Part shown: piece after piece, positions 1 through 5,203 of the stretch
Numbering within the stretch: the first letter of the stretch is position 1
Layout of the letters: every line of letters starts with the position of its first letter
Source: Verrucomicrobiota bacterium
GTDB taxonomy: Bacteria; Verrucomicrobiota; Verrucomicrobiia; Chthoniobacterales; UBA10450
NCBI GenBank assembly: GCA_003219945.1
Contig: QHQV01000126.1
Span: 1-5,203 of the forward strand
DNA length: 5,203 nt
Reading direction: 5' to 3'
Program-made: the position numbers and the translations under genes
Notes under the pieces: generated by a model
The model's database searches: none
Told to the model about the DNA's origin: nothing
The model's input: only the letters and a program-made list of their open reading frames with translations

Positions 1-1392
1 GAGATCCAGCTTCAAATTCGTTAGGGCCGGTTCTTTGATCCGGGTGTAGAAGTTCAAGACTTTGAGCTCGAGATCTTCGTCCGCGAGCACGTATTGGCTG
101 AATGCCCGCGTACCCTCGGCGATTTGATCGAGCAATTGTGTGTTTACATCCGAGCCGATTCCGAACGAAAAGATCCGAACGCCGCTAGCCTTTTTGATGT
201 TCGCAACGATCTCGTCGGGAGTGCGTGCTCCTACCGTGGGCAGCCCGTCGGTTAGGAAAATCACAACAAATGGGCGATCGCTCTTGTCCGGTCGGACTTT
301 GAGAGCACTTTGCAGCGCATCCGCAATCGCGGTGCCGCCGATTGGCTTGAAGCCGTCGATGAAACCGTTCGCGCGCTTGCGATGATCTGAGTCGGCTGGT
401 ACCAACTCGTGGAAAAGCGGCTCAGCTTCCGTCGAGAACCGGACGATCTCGAAACGATCCTCGGCGTTGAGATTTTCCACACAGAACCGCAACGCTTTTT
501 GCGCCTGCTGAAGTTTGGCGCCGGCCATCGAACCGGATGTGTCCACGACAAAGACCACGTCTTTGGGTGCCGGCTTTGTTTCGTCGGTAACCGTCGGCGC
601 AGCCAAAAAGAGAAAATAGCCGTCGTCACCGTCCGGTTTGTAGGTGATTAATTTGAGGCCGACGTCACGTGTGTCCGAGCTGTAGACGATCTGAAAATCT
701 GTGTCCGGCTTTTCGTCTTTGCTTTCATACCCAATGACGGCGCGGTTCGGCCCGTCGCGTTTAATCTCAACTTTGTGGCTGGGCGAATAAATTGAAGCGA
801 GCGGCTCCGTGCTCTTGAGCTCAATTTTCACGCTCAGATTCTTGATCGGCCGAGCGGAAAATTTCTCAGTGCTCAGCGGGTACAGATAAGTCATCATCCC
901 GGCATCGGAGCGAAGCAGTTCCGTATAAGAAATCTTAATGGGTTTGCGGCTGCGCGGTTCGATCGGAAAGATGCGGACCTTGAAGAGGTCGCGCCCGGCG
1001 TATTCCAGTAACGCCGGATCCCGCATTTTTCGCACGATGTCCTCGTAAATTCCACGCGCCTTGTCAGCCGGAAGCAACTCGGCGTCTACGCTCTTGCCGC
1101 CGATTTCCATGCTGAATTTGTCGAGATGCGCCCCTTTCGGAACAGGGAACATGTAAAAGCCTTCCAGACGTTGATCGTTAGGATTGTAGAACTCCTGGTC
1201 GATCGATGTGATGGCGACCTGGCCATCAATTTTGACGTTGACCTGATGACTGGTGACTTCGAGCGCGGCGAATGGGAAATGCGTCGGCGGAACGTAGATC
1301 GGATGCTCGATGACGATGAAACCATCTCCGCGGGATTGAGAGATGCCTCGGAGGACCAAGAGCCCGATCACTAACACCAGTTTTTTGTTCAT
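1..1392 (-). CDS. VIT and VWA domain protein, exported (C-terminus cut by window edge)
   Basis: The minus-strand reading frame is open from an ATG at 1392 to the left edge, giving 464 residues with no stop, so the C-terminus is missing. Residues 1-22 look like a signal peptide: MNKK, then a hydrophobic core LVLVIGLLVL. No lipobox cysteine is seen. Residues about 36-165 match a VIT domain (the inter-alpha-trypsin inhibitor/vault type), with FYMFPVPKGA at 79-88, KARGIYEDIV at 111-120, RDPALLEYAG at 124-133 and FPIEPRSRK at 142-150. Residues about 277-450 form a VWA domain with a complete metal-ion-dependent adhesion site: DTSGS at 284-288, Thr354 in GGTAIADAL, and Asp382 in LTDG. The fold should bind a divalent cation and mediate protein-protein contact outside the cytoplasm; the ligand is unknown. 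Members of this family often carry a further C-terminal region, which would lie off the left edge. The gene is divergent from the sigma/anti-sigma pair, which suggests shared regulation, but that is inference. No Shine-Dalgarno sequence precedes the ATG. The start is chosen because it gives the signal peptide. Confidence 0.93.
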   Translation of the reverse strand, partial: MNKKLVLVIGLLVLRGISQSRGDGFIVIEHPIYVPPTHFPFAALEVTSHQVNVKIDGQVAITSIDQEFYNPNDQRLEGFYMFPVPKGAHLDKFSMEIGGKSVDAELLPADKARGIYEDIVRKMRDPALLEYAGRDLFKVRIFPIEPRSRKPIKISYTELLRSDAGMMTYLYPLSTEKFSARPIKNLSVKIELKSTEPLASIYSPSHKVEIKRDGPNRAVIGYESKDEKPDTDFQIVYSSDTRDVGLKLITYKPDGDDGYFLFLAAPTVTDETKPAPKDVVFVVDTSGSMAGAKLQQAQKALRFCVENLNAEDRFEIVRFSTEAEPLFHELVPADSDHRKRANGFIDGFKPIGGTAIADALQSALKVRPDKSDRPFVVIFLTDGLPTVGARTPDEIVANIKKASGVRIFSFGIGSDVNTQLLDQIAEGTRAFSQYVLADEDLELKVLNFYTRIKEPALTNLKLDL

Positions 1393-1426
1393 GGAGCATT
1401 AGTCGGGAACTCCGGCAAAATGCTCC
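1393..1426. repeat. 8-bp perfect inverted repeat abutting the VWA start codon
   Basis: GGAGCATT at 1393-1400 and its exact reverse complement AATGCTCC at 1419-1426 are separated by 18 bases. Read on the minus strand, the second arm ends immediately before the ATG of the VIT-VWA gene. It could form an RNA hairpin in that gene's leader or serve as a two-fold symmetric protein-binding site. An arm of this length can arise by chance, so function is uncertain. Confidence 0.45.
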
Positions 1427-1517
1427 CGGCGTGCAGAAACCTGAGACATTCAATGATCCGAGGCGGACGTACTATTTTTGATCAGAAGGCCAGGCGCGAC
1501 AGTCAGACATCGATAAG
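1393..1517. promoter_or_regulatory. Divergent intergenic region between VIT-VWA and sigma-factor genes
   Basis: This 125-bp gap must hold the 5' ends and probably the promoters of both the minus-strand VWA gene and the plus-strand sigma operon. I see no convincing sigma-70 -35/-10 pair on either strand. On the plus strand GGAAC at 1406-1410 resembles the -35 core of many ECF promoters, and TACTAT at 1470-1475 resembles a -10 box, but neither has a well-spaced partner. The region also contains an inverted repeat next to the VWA start, listed separately. The assignment as a promoter region comes from gene arrangement, not from recognised elements. Confidence 0.5.
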
Positions 1518-2213
1518 ATGCTCCGTCCGCGAGGAGTTGTGATCAATCAGGAGCTTTCCAGCACAGCCGCACCGCTGCCAGCGGCGGATGTATCAGCGTT
1601 GGCGTCGGAAGCTCAAATCATTGCCGAGTGCCGCGCTGGAAATACGGCGGCATGGGATTCTCTGTTCGATAAATTCTACGCGACGGTCGCCCGGTTTGTG
1701 TTTCAGCTCTCCTGCGATTTCAGCCACGAAGACACGGAAGAGATCTGCCAGGAAACATTTTTATCGGTGGTCAGAAATCTATCTTCGTTTCAGGGTCGAA
1801 GCTCATTTCAAACGTGGTTGCTGCGAATCGCGGCAAACAAGGCGATGGATTATCGGGAAAAAACGCGAGCCGCGAAACGAGGTGGAAACGCTGTGCACAT
1901 CCCAATCGACGCGGGCCGAACCGATGACGAACCGCCGATTGATCCGCCATCTGGAAATCCCGGTCCCGATGCGTTATTGCAGATCGCCGAGACCTCCCGG
2001 CTCGTGAGGGAGAGTCTTGATCGTCTCGGCGAGCCGTGCCGGGAGATCATCGAACTGCGGTACTACGGCGAGTTAAGTTACGACGAGATTGCAGCGGAAC
2101 TGCGTCTTAATCCGAAAACGGTCAGCTCACGCTTAAGCAAATGCCTGGATCGCTTGCTCGTGATCGCCCAAGAAATTCTTCCACCGGACAATCGTTTGCC
2201 GTCTAATTTATAG
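1518..2213 (+). CDS. ECF-type RNA polymerase sigma-70 factor
   Basis: This 231-residue protein has the two-domain layout of extracytoplasmic-function sigma factors, which direct RNA polymerase to a small regulon. Region 2 spans about 41-115: GNTAAWDSLFDKFY, then EDTEEICQETFLSVV at 71-85, and FQTWLLRIAANKAMDY at 97-112, the core-binding and -10-recognition helices. Region 4 spans about 160-214: LDRLGEPCREIIELRYYGE at 167-185, then the helix-turn-helix SYDEIAAELRLNPKTVSSRL at 187-206, which reads the -35 element. The linker at 116-158 is unusually long and rich in Pro, Asp and Gly. Sigma region 3 is absent, as expected for the class. The protein is somewhat longer than the usual 170-200 residues because of about 30 weakly structured N-terminal residues. 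A GTG at 1539 would shorten it by seven residues, but its upstream GAGGAG (1531-1536) sits only two bases away, so the ATG at 1518 is kept, although it has no clear Shine-Dalgarno. The next gene starts four bases after the stop, so they are almost surely cotranscribed. Confidence 0.95.
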   Translation: MLRPRGVVINQELSSTAAPLPAADVSALASEAQIIAECRAGNTAAWDSLFDKFYATVARFVFQLSCDFSHEDTEEICQETFLSVVRNLSSFQGRSSFQTWLLRIAANKAMDYREKTRAAKRGGNAVHIPIDAGRTDDEPPIDPPSGNPGPDALLQIAETSRLVRESLDRLGEPCREIIELRYYGELSYDEIAAELRLNPKTVSSRLSKCLDRLLVIAQEILPPDNRLPSNL

Positions 2214-2217
2214 AAGC

Positions 2218-3456
2218 ATGTCATCGGAACCAAAGAAACCCATTGAACAAATGCTCGAGGCGCTCGCAAAAGCGCGTCGCGCAGAATTTGGTGATAACCC
2301 CAAAATACCGAATCCGATGCGGGCGCGCCTGCATGAGGAGATCGCGCGAGTGGGAGCGGCGAAAGAAGAAAACGTGGAGTCACGACCGTCATGGGTAACA
2401 ATGTTCTGGCCACGAGTTACAGTGGCGGCGGCGCTGGCAACATTGCTCGTGCTCGTGCCGGCGATTTGGTGGAATCGATCGCACCCACTTCCCGAGTCCG
2501 ACGAGCTTGCCATTCGGGACCGCACTGCTGGAGCAGCCGATGGACTGAACCTCGCAATGCCGGCGGAGGATACCCTCGCGAAAGCTCCAGCGGTGAGCGC
2601 CACCAAACCGACAGTGAATCTGGCAGACAACAGTCAAATCAAGGTCGAACCCGCGGCGACGCCGGCTTCTGAAGCGGAAGCTTTAGCCTCTTCAACTCGC
2701 GTTGCACAATGGCGCGCTGCAACCGAGTTGCCAAGTCAAGTAACGAAAGATGAGATTGCCAACGCGAAAATCCAGTCGGCACCCGCGGCTGCGCCTGCAG
2801 CTGGCGCGGATTCAAAAACCAAATCAGACACAATCGCAGCAGCCGCTCCTCCGGTCGCGCAACCGTCATCAGACGGCAGTCTCGGCATGACGCAGCAATT
2901 TTCCCAACAATCGTTAGTTCAATCTTTCCGGAACAATTCGCAGGTAAGCGGCACCGCGAATGTCTTGAACACGTTTCAAGTTCAGCAACAAGGGAATGAA
3001 ATTCGCGTGCTCGATGCCGATGGCTCGACGTACACGGGTAGAATCGAGCAATTAGCGAAGAATGCGGAGCTCGATTCACGCATAACCGCGCGACGCGACG
3101 CCGCGAAGCAGACGCGAAGCTACGCTGCCAAGTCTGTTCCTGAAAACGAATCAGCCGCTCCTCAATCGTACTTCCGCGCGACAGGATTCAACATCAGTGC
3201 CGCTCCTCAATCGTACTTCCGCGCGACAGGATTCAACATCAGTCTGAAAAAGACGCTGGTGTTCGAGGGCAATTACGCCGCGCCGCCGGCGCAACAACCG
3301 GCTAAGGCGACGTCTAACGACAGAGAGCGATCGCAGCAAAACCGCGACCGGGCACGTATCATGGGAAGAGTGCGTGTGAATGGCGAAGCGCCGGTAGAAG
3401 TGGATGCGGTAGCGGAGACACCGGAGCCGGCCGCAACGAAGAAGAGTGATAAGTGA
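2218..3456 (+). CDS. Single-pass membrane protein, putative anti-sigma factor with extracytoplasmic C-terminal region
   Basis: The gene encodes 412 residues and starts four bases after the sigma-factor stop, the usual place for a cognate anti-sigma factor. Residues 1-60 are charged and probably cytoplasmic; they could bind the sigma factor. Residues 64-85 (from WPRVTVAAALATLLVLVPAI) form one transmembrane segment. Residues about 90-225 are low-complexity, rich in Ala, Pro, Ser and Thr, like a flexible periplasmic linker. Two parts of the C-terminal portion look structured: VLNTFQVQQQGNEIRVLDAD at 249-268, continuing DGSTYTGRI to 276, and LKKTLVFEGNYA at 343-354 with IMGRVRVNGEAPVEVDAVAE at 381-400. 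Alternating hydrophobic residues suggest beta strands. Residues 313-342 are two identical 15-residue copies encoded by a perfect DNA duplication. The zinc-binding HxxxCxxC motif of ZAS-type anti-sigma factors is absent, and the protein has no cysteine. I cannot name the family; the anti-sigma role is inferred from position and topology. A weak AGAAG lies just before the ATG. Confidence 0.85.
   Translation: MSSEPKKPIEQMLEALAKARRAEFGDNPKIPNPMRARLHEEIARVGAAKEENVESRPSWVTMFWPRVTVAAALATLLVLVPAIWWNRSHPLPESDELAIRDRTAGAADGLNLAMPAEDTLAKAPAVSATKPTVNLADNSQIKVEPAATPASEAEALASSTRVAQWRAATELPSQVTKDEIANAKIQSAPAAAPAAGADSKTKSDTIAAAAPPVAQPSSDGSLGMTQQFSQQSLVQSFRNNSQVSGTANVLNTFQVQQQGNEIRVLDADGSTYTGRIEQLAKNAELDSRITARRDAAKQTRSYAAKSVPENESAAPQSYFRATGFNISAAPQSYFRATGFNISLKKTLVFEGNYAAPPAQQPAKATSNDRERSQQNRDRARIMGRVRVNGEAPVEVDAVAETPEPAATKKSDK
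3154..3243 (+). repeat. Perfect 45-bp in-frame tandem duplication inside the anti-sigma-like gene
   Basis: Positions 3154-3198 and 3199-3243 are identical over all 45 bases. Each copy encodes AAPQSYFRATGFNIS, 15 residues (313-327 and 328-342 of the protein), so the reading frame is kept. Identity at synonymous positions points to a recent event or gene conversion. It lies at the entrance to the final structured-looking segment. Confidence 0.97.
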
Positions 3457-3640
3457 ACAGATTTCTAACCACTCATTGACACGAACAAACACGAATTCGC
3501 ATGAATGACGAAAACCGAATGACGAATGACGAATTAAGTCCGAATGACGAAACCCGGAACGGGTCGGTGATTGTATCACGCTTGGTCATTCGGGCTTCGA
3601 CATTCCTTCGTCATTCGACATTCGAGCTTCGTCATTCGTT
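3457..3640. other. Convergent intergenic region
   Basis: This 184-bp gap separates the 3' ends of two convergent genes, the anti-sigma-like gene and the ABC permease. I see no coding region in it. Its first part (3457-3502) is AT-richer and contains the short palindrome CGAATTCG at 3492-3499. The rest is taken up by the GAATGAC repeat palindrome described separately. Confidence 0.8.
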
Positions 3641-3647
3641 TCATTCG
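3503..3647. repeat. Nested palindromic cluster of GAATGAC / GTCATTC units
   Basis: The left half has four GAATGAC copies at 3503-3509, 3517-3523, 3524-3530 and 3542-3548. The right half has the reverse complement GTCATTC at 3585-3591, 3610-3616 and 3631-3637, with near copies GACATTC at 3599-3605 and 3617-3623. The halves pair in nested fashion: 3503-3512 with 3628-3637 (10 bp, perfect), 3517-3533 with 3607-3623 (17 positions, one mismatch) and 3536-3548 with 3585-3597 (13 positions, one G-T). Two small hairpins sit in the central loop: ACCCG-GAA-CGGGT at 3552-3564 and GTGAT-TGT-ATCAC at 3567-3579. This resembles an intergenic REP-like element. A final TCATTCG at 3641-3647 overlaps the permease stop codon. 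The arrangement is read directly; the REP-like identity is inference. Confidence 0.85.
3536..3597. terminator. Possible bidirectional transcription terminator stem
   Basis: The inner 13-position stem (3536-3548 with 3585-3597), supported by the outer stems, lies between two convergent genes and could stop transcription from both sides. No clear run of U residues follows on either strand, so it is not a textbook intrinsic terminator. The claim rests on position and stem strength. Confidence 0.35.
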
Positions 3648-4858
3648 TAACGGAGCGCTTCGATGGGGTCGAGCGCGGCGGCTTTGCGCGCTGGATAAAA
3701 CCCGAAGAAAACGCCGACGGCTGCGCTGAATAGGAATGCGATTGCGATTGAGCTGATAGAAATCAGCGTTGGCCAATTGGCGTAGATTGACAGGATTCTG
3801 GATGTGGCGATGCCGCAGACGATTCCGATCACGCCACCGACCGAACTCAGCGTTACGGCTTCGATTAGAAACTGGGTAAGAATGTCGTTCCCGCGCGCGC
3901 CCACAGCCATGCGCACACCGATCTCGCGCGTCCGTTCTGTTACGCTGACCAGCATGATATTCATGATGCCGATGCCGCCCACGAGCAGTGACACGCCTGC
4001 GATCGCGCCGAGCAGCACCGTCATCACCCGCGAAGTGGCCGTGGCGGCTTCAGCGATTTCCTGTTGTGTGCGCACGGTGAAATCGTCGTCGCGGCCGGGA
4101 CGAATGTTATGTCTTTGTCGAAGTAACGAGATAATTTGTTGCTGCGCGGCTTCGACCTGGCGAGCGTCGCCAATCTGCACATTGAGATTGCGCAACGTGG
4201 TGCCTCCGATCACCCGTTTCATCACGCTCGTGTACGGCTTGACGACGATATCCTCCTGGTCCACGCCCTGTGGGCTAAGCCCTTTCGACGTGAGCACGCC
4301 AAGAATCGTGAACGGCACGTTTTTGATCCGCAAAATCTGGCCGATCGGATTTTCATTACCGTAAATTTGCGTCGCGGTGGTGCCGCCAATCACGCAAACC
4401 TTGTTCGCGCTGCGCACATCCTGCGCTGTGAATGGGACTCCGTCGGTCAGCGGCCATTGACGAATATCGAAGTAATCCGCTGATTCTCCATAAATCCGGG
4501 TGAACCAGTTTTGATTCCCCGCAGCCACCTGAGTCGTTGAAACAACTTCTTCGCTTACGCCGATCACGCCCGGCACTTCTCGACGGATTGCTTCAGCGTC
4601 TTCGATTTTCAACGTACCTGCGCCGCCCCAGCCGGTGCGGATACCGCTGGAGGTGGTACTACCGGAAAATATGAGGATCACATTTTCCCCTAGGCTGGCG
4701 ATCTGTGATTCGACCTGTGCCTTGGCGCCGTTGCCAATTCCCACCATCGCGATGACCGCGCCGACGCCGATGATGATACCGAGCGCAGTAAGCACCGAAC
4801 GCATTTTGTTTCGGCGCAGTGCGCGATAGGCAACGTGAAACGTGGGAGCGATGCGCAT
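3641..4858 (-). CDS. MacB/FtsX-family ABC transporter permease
   Basis: This complete 405-residue protein has the MacB-like architecture: a first membrane segment at about 21-43 (from SVLTALGIIIGVGAVIAMVG), a large periplasmic domain at about 44-278, and three further segments at about 280-303, 330-355 and 366-390. Diagnostic motifs are VGGIGIMNIMLVSVTERTRE (293-312), continuing IGVRMAVGAR, and the C-terminal FGFYPARKAAALDPIEALRY (385-404) before the last Glu. Such permeases pair with a LolD/MacB-type ATPase. They use ATP hydrolysis in the cytoplasm to drive mechanical movement of the periplasmic domain, exporting peptides, antibiotics or toxins through a MacA-like adaptor, or moving lipoproteins. 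The substrate is unknown. The ATPase is encoded 15 bases upstream as a separate gene, not fused as in Escherichia coli MacB. No clear Shine-Dalgarno precedes the ATG, so translation may be coupled to the ATPase gene. The stop codon falls inside the outermost copy of the neighbouring GAATGAC repeat cluster. Confidence 0.95.
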   Translation of the reverse strand: MRIAPTFHVAYRALRRNKMRSVLTALGIIIGVGAVIAMVGIGNGAKAQVESQIASLGENVILIFSGSTTSSGIRTGWGGAGTLKIEDAEAIRREVPGVIGVSEEVVSTTQVAAGNQNWFTRIYGESADYFDIRQWPLTDGVPFTAQDVRSANKVCVIGGTTATQIYGNENPIGQILRIKNVPFTILGVLTSKGLSPQGVDQEDIVVKPYTSVMKRVIGGTTLRNLNVQIGDARQVEAAQQQIISLLRQRHNIRPGRDDDFTVRTQQEIAEAATATSRVMTVLLGAIAGVSLLVGGIGIMNIMLVSVTERTREIGVRMAVGARGNDILTQFLIEAVTLSSVGGVIGIVCGIATSRILSIYANWPTLISISSIAIAFLFSAAVGVFFGFYPARKAAALDPIEALRYE

Positions 4859-4873
4859 AGGGAAAGTGAATCG

Positions 4874-5203
4874 TCACATCATGTCGCTCGGCGCGCCCGG
4901 CGGTCGCGCCCTACCATCTTGAACTTGTGCTGCTGCGTTCATGCGCTGGGTCACCAGTTGATCCTCCCGGATCAGTCCATCCCGCATAATAACGTTTCGT
5001 TTTGCATAAGCGGCGATGTCCTGCTCGTGCGTGACCATGATGATCGTGATGCCACGCTCGTTGAGTTGCTGAAAAATCGCCATGATCTCGACGCTGGTTC
5101 GGCTGTCGAGATTGCCGGTCGGTTCATCCGCAAGGAGCACCTCCGGATCATTGATCAACGCGCGCGCAATCGCGACGCGCTGTTGCTGACCGCCGGAAAG
5201 CTG
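4874..5203 (-). CDS. ABC transporter ATP-binding protein, MacB/LolD type (N-terminus cut by window edge)
   Basis: The frame runs in from the right edge and ends with TGA at 4874-4876, leaving 109 C-terminal residues. They begin exactly at the ABC signature ([16 protein letters not shown]), followed by Walker [13 protein letters not shown] at residues 22-33, with the catalytic Glu27 and the D-loop, and then the H-loop histidine in IMVTHEQD. The Walker A half lies outside the window. The TGNLDS and VTHE wording is typical of the MacB/LolD/FtsE group. It energises the permease encoded next, 15 bases downstream, and the two are surely one operon. After [12 protein letters not shown] the protein carries a tail of about 25 residues ending [14 protein letters not shown]. 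This low-complexity end is encoded by GC-rich palindromic DNA and may be acquired repeat sequence. An in-frame ATG at 5158 is internal to the domain and is not the start. Confidence 0.95.
   Translation of the reverse strand, partial: QLSGGQQQRVAIARALINDPEVLLADEPTGNLDSRTSVEIMAIFQQLNERGITIIMVTHEQDIAAYAKRNVIMRDGLIREDQLVTQRMNAAAQVQDGRARPPGAPSDMM
4890..4915. repeat. GC-rich palindromic segment inside the ATPase 3' end
   Basis: GGCGCG at 4890-4895 pairs with CGCGCC at 4905-4910 around a nine-base loop, followed by CTACC at 4911-4915. On the coding strand it encodes the Gly-Arg-Ala-Arg-Pro-Pro-Gly-Ala-Pro tail of the ATPase. The composition differs from the conserved part of the gene and resembles short GC-rich interspersed repeats found in many bacterial genomes. 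Whether it recurs elsewhere cannot be seen here. Confidence 0.3.

Noticed and set aside
1..630. Short open frames on both strands within the first 650 bases as separate genes
   Set aside because: They overlap the uninterrupted VWA coding frame, which carries a complete metal-binding motif set; the short frames show no domain features.
1406..1433. ECF-type autoregulatory promoter upstream of the sigma gene (GGAAC with a CGTG -10)
   Set aside because: The spacer between GGAAC (1406-1410) and the only CGT-like -10 (1430) is 19 bases, longer than the usual 16-17, and the motif is short enough to occur by chance.
1588..2007. 139-residue open frame overlapping the sigma-factor gene
   Set aside because: It lies in another frame over conserved sigma regions 2 and 4 and its translation is Arg/Ser-rich with no recognisable domain, so it is a shadow.
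3503..3647. CRISPR array
   Set aside because: The repeated units are only 7 bases, occur in both orientations and lack regular spacers, so this is a palindromic repeat cluster.
3804..4364. 186-residue plus-strand open frame antisense to the permease
   Set aside because: The opposite strand encodes a clearly conserved MacB/FtsX permease; this translation is Thr/Ser/Pro-rich low complexity typical of antisense frames.

Overview
The window holds five protein-coding genes (two of them cut by the window edges) on a bacterial chromosome or large contig. No RNA genes, CRISPR arrays or transposases are seen. The source looks like a Gram-negative, moderately GC-rich bacterium. The style of the ECF sigma/anti-sigma pair, the VIT-VWA protein and the GAATGAC-type repeats suggests a soil Verrucomicrobia-like genome. 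That placement rests on resemblance and is not proven here.

Layout: (1) Positions 1-1392, minus strand: an exported VIT + von Willebrand factor A (VWA) protein, complete at its N-terminus and cut at its C-terminus by the left edge. (2) Positions 1393-1517: a 125-bp divergent intergenic region with a perfect 8-bp inverted repeat abutting the VWA start codon. (3) Positions 1518-2213, plus strand: an ECF-type sigma-70 factor. (4) Positions 2218-3456, plus strand, four bases after the sigma gene: a single-pass membrane protein placed where an anti-sigma factor is expected. It has a long low-complexity extracytoplasmic part, a conserved-looking C-terminal region and a perfect 45-bp in-frame tandem duplication. 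(5) Positions 3457-3640: a convergent intergenic region filled by a nested palindrome built from GAATGAC/GTCATTC units, probably a two-way transcription stop and a repeat element. (6) Positions 3641-4858, minus strand: a MacB/FtsX-type ABC transporter permease. (7) Positions 4874-5203, minus strand: the C-terminal half of its partner ABC ATPase, cut by the right edge.

How they may work together: the sigma factor and the downstream membrane protein form a likely envelope-signalling pair. The divergent VIT-VWA protein is a candidate target or partner because it shares the intergenic region. The ATPase and permease form a separate MacB-like export or lipoprotein-handling operon, whose membrane-fusion partner, if present, would lie beyond the right edge. 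The least explained items are the C-terminal region of the anti-sigma-like protein with its duplicated segment, and the nested palindrome.
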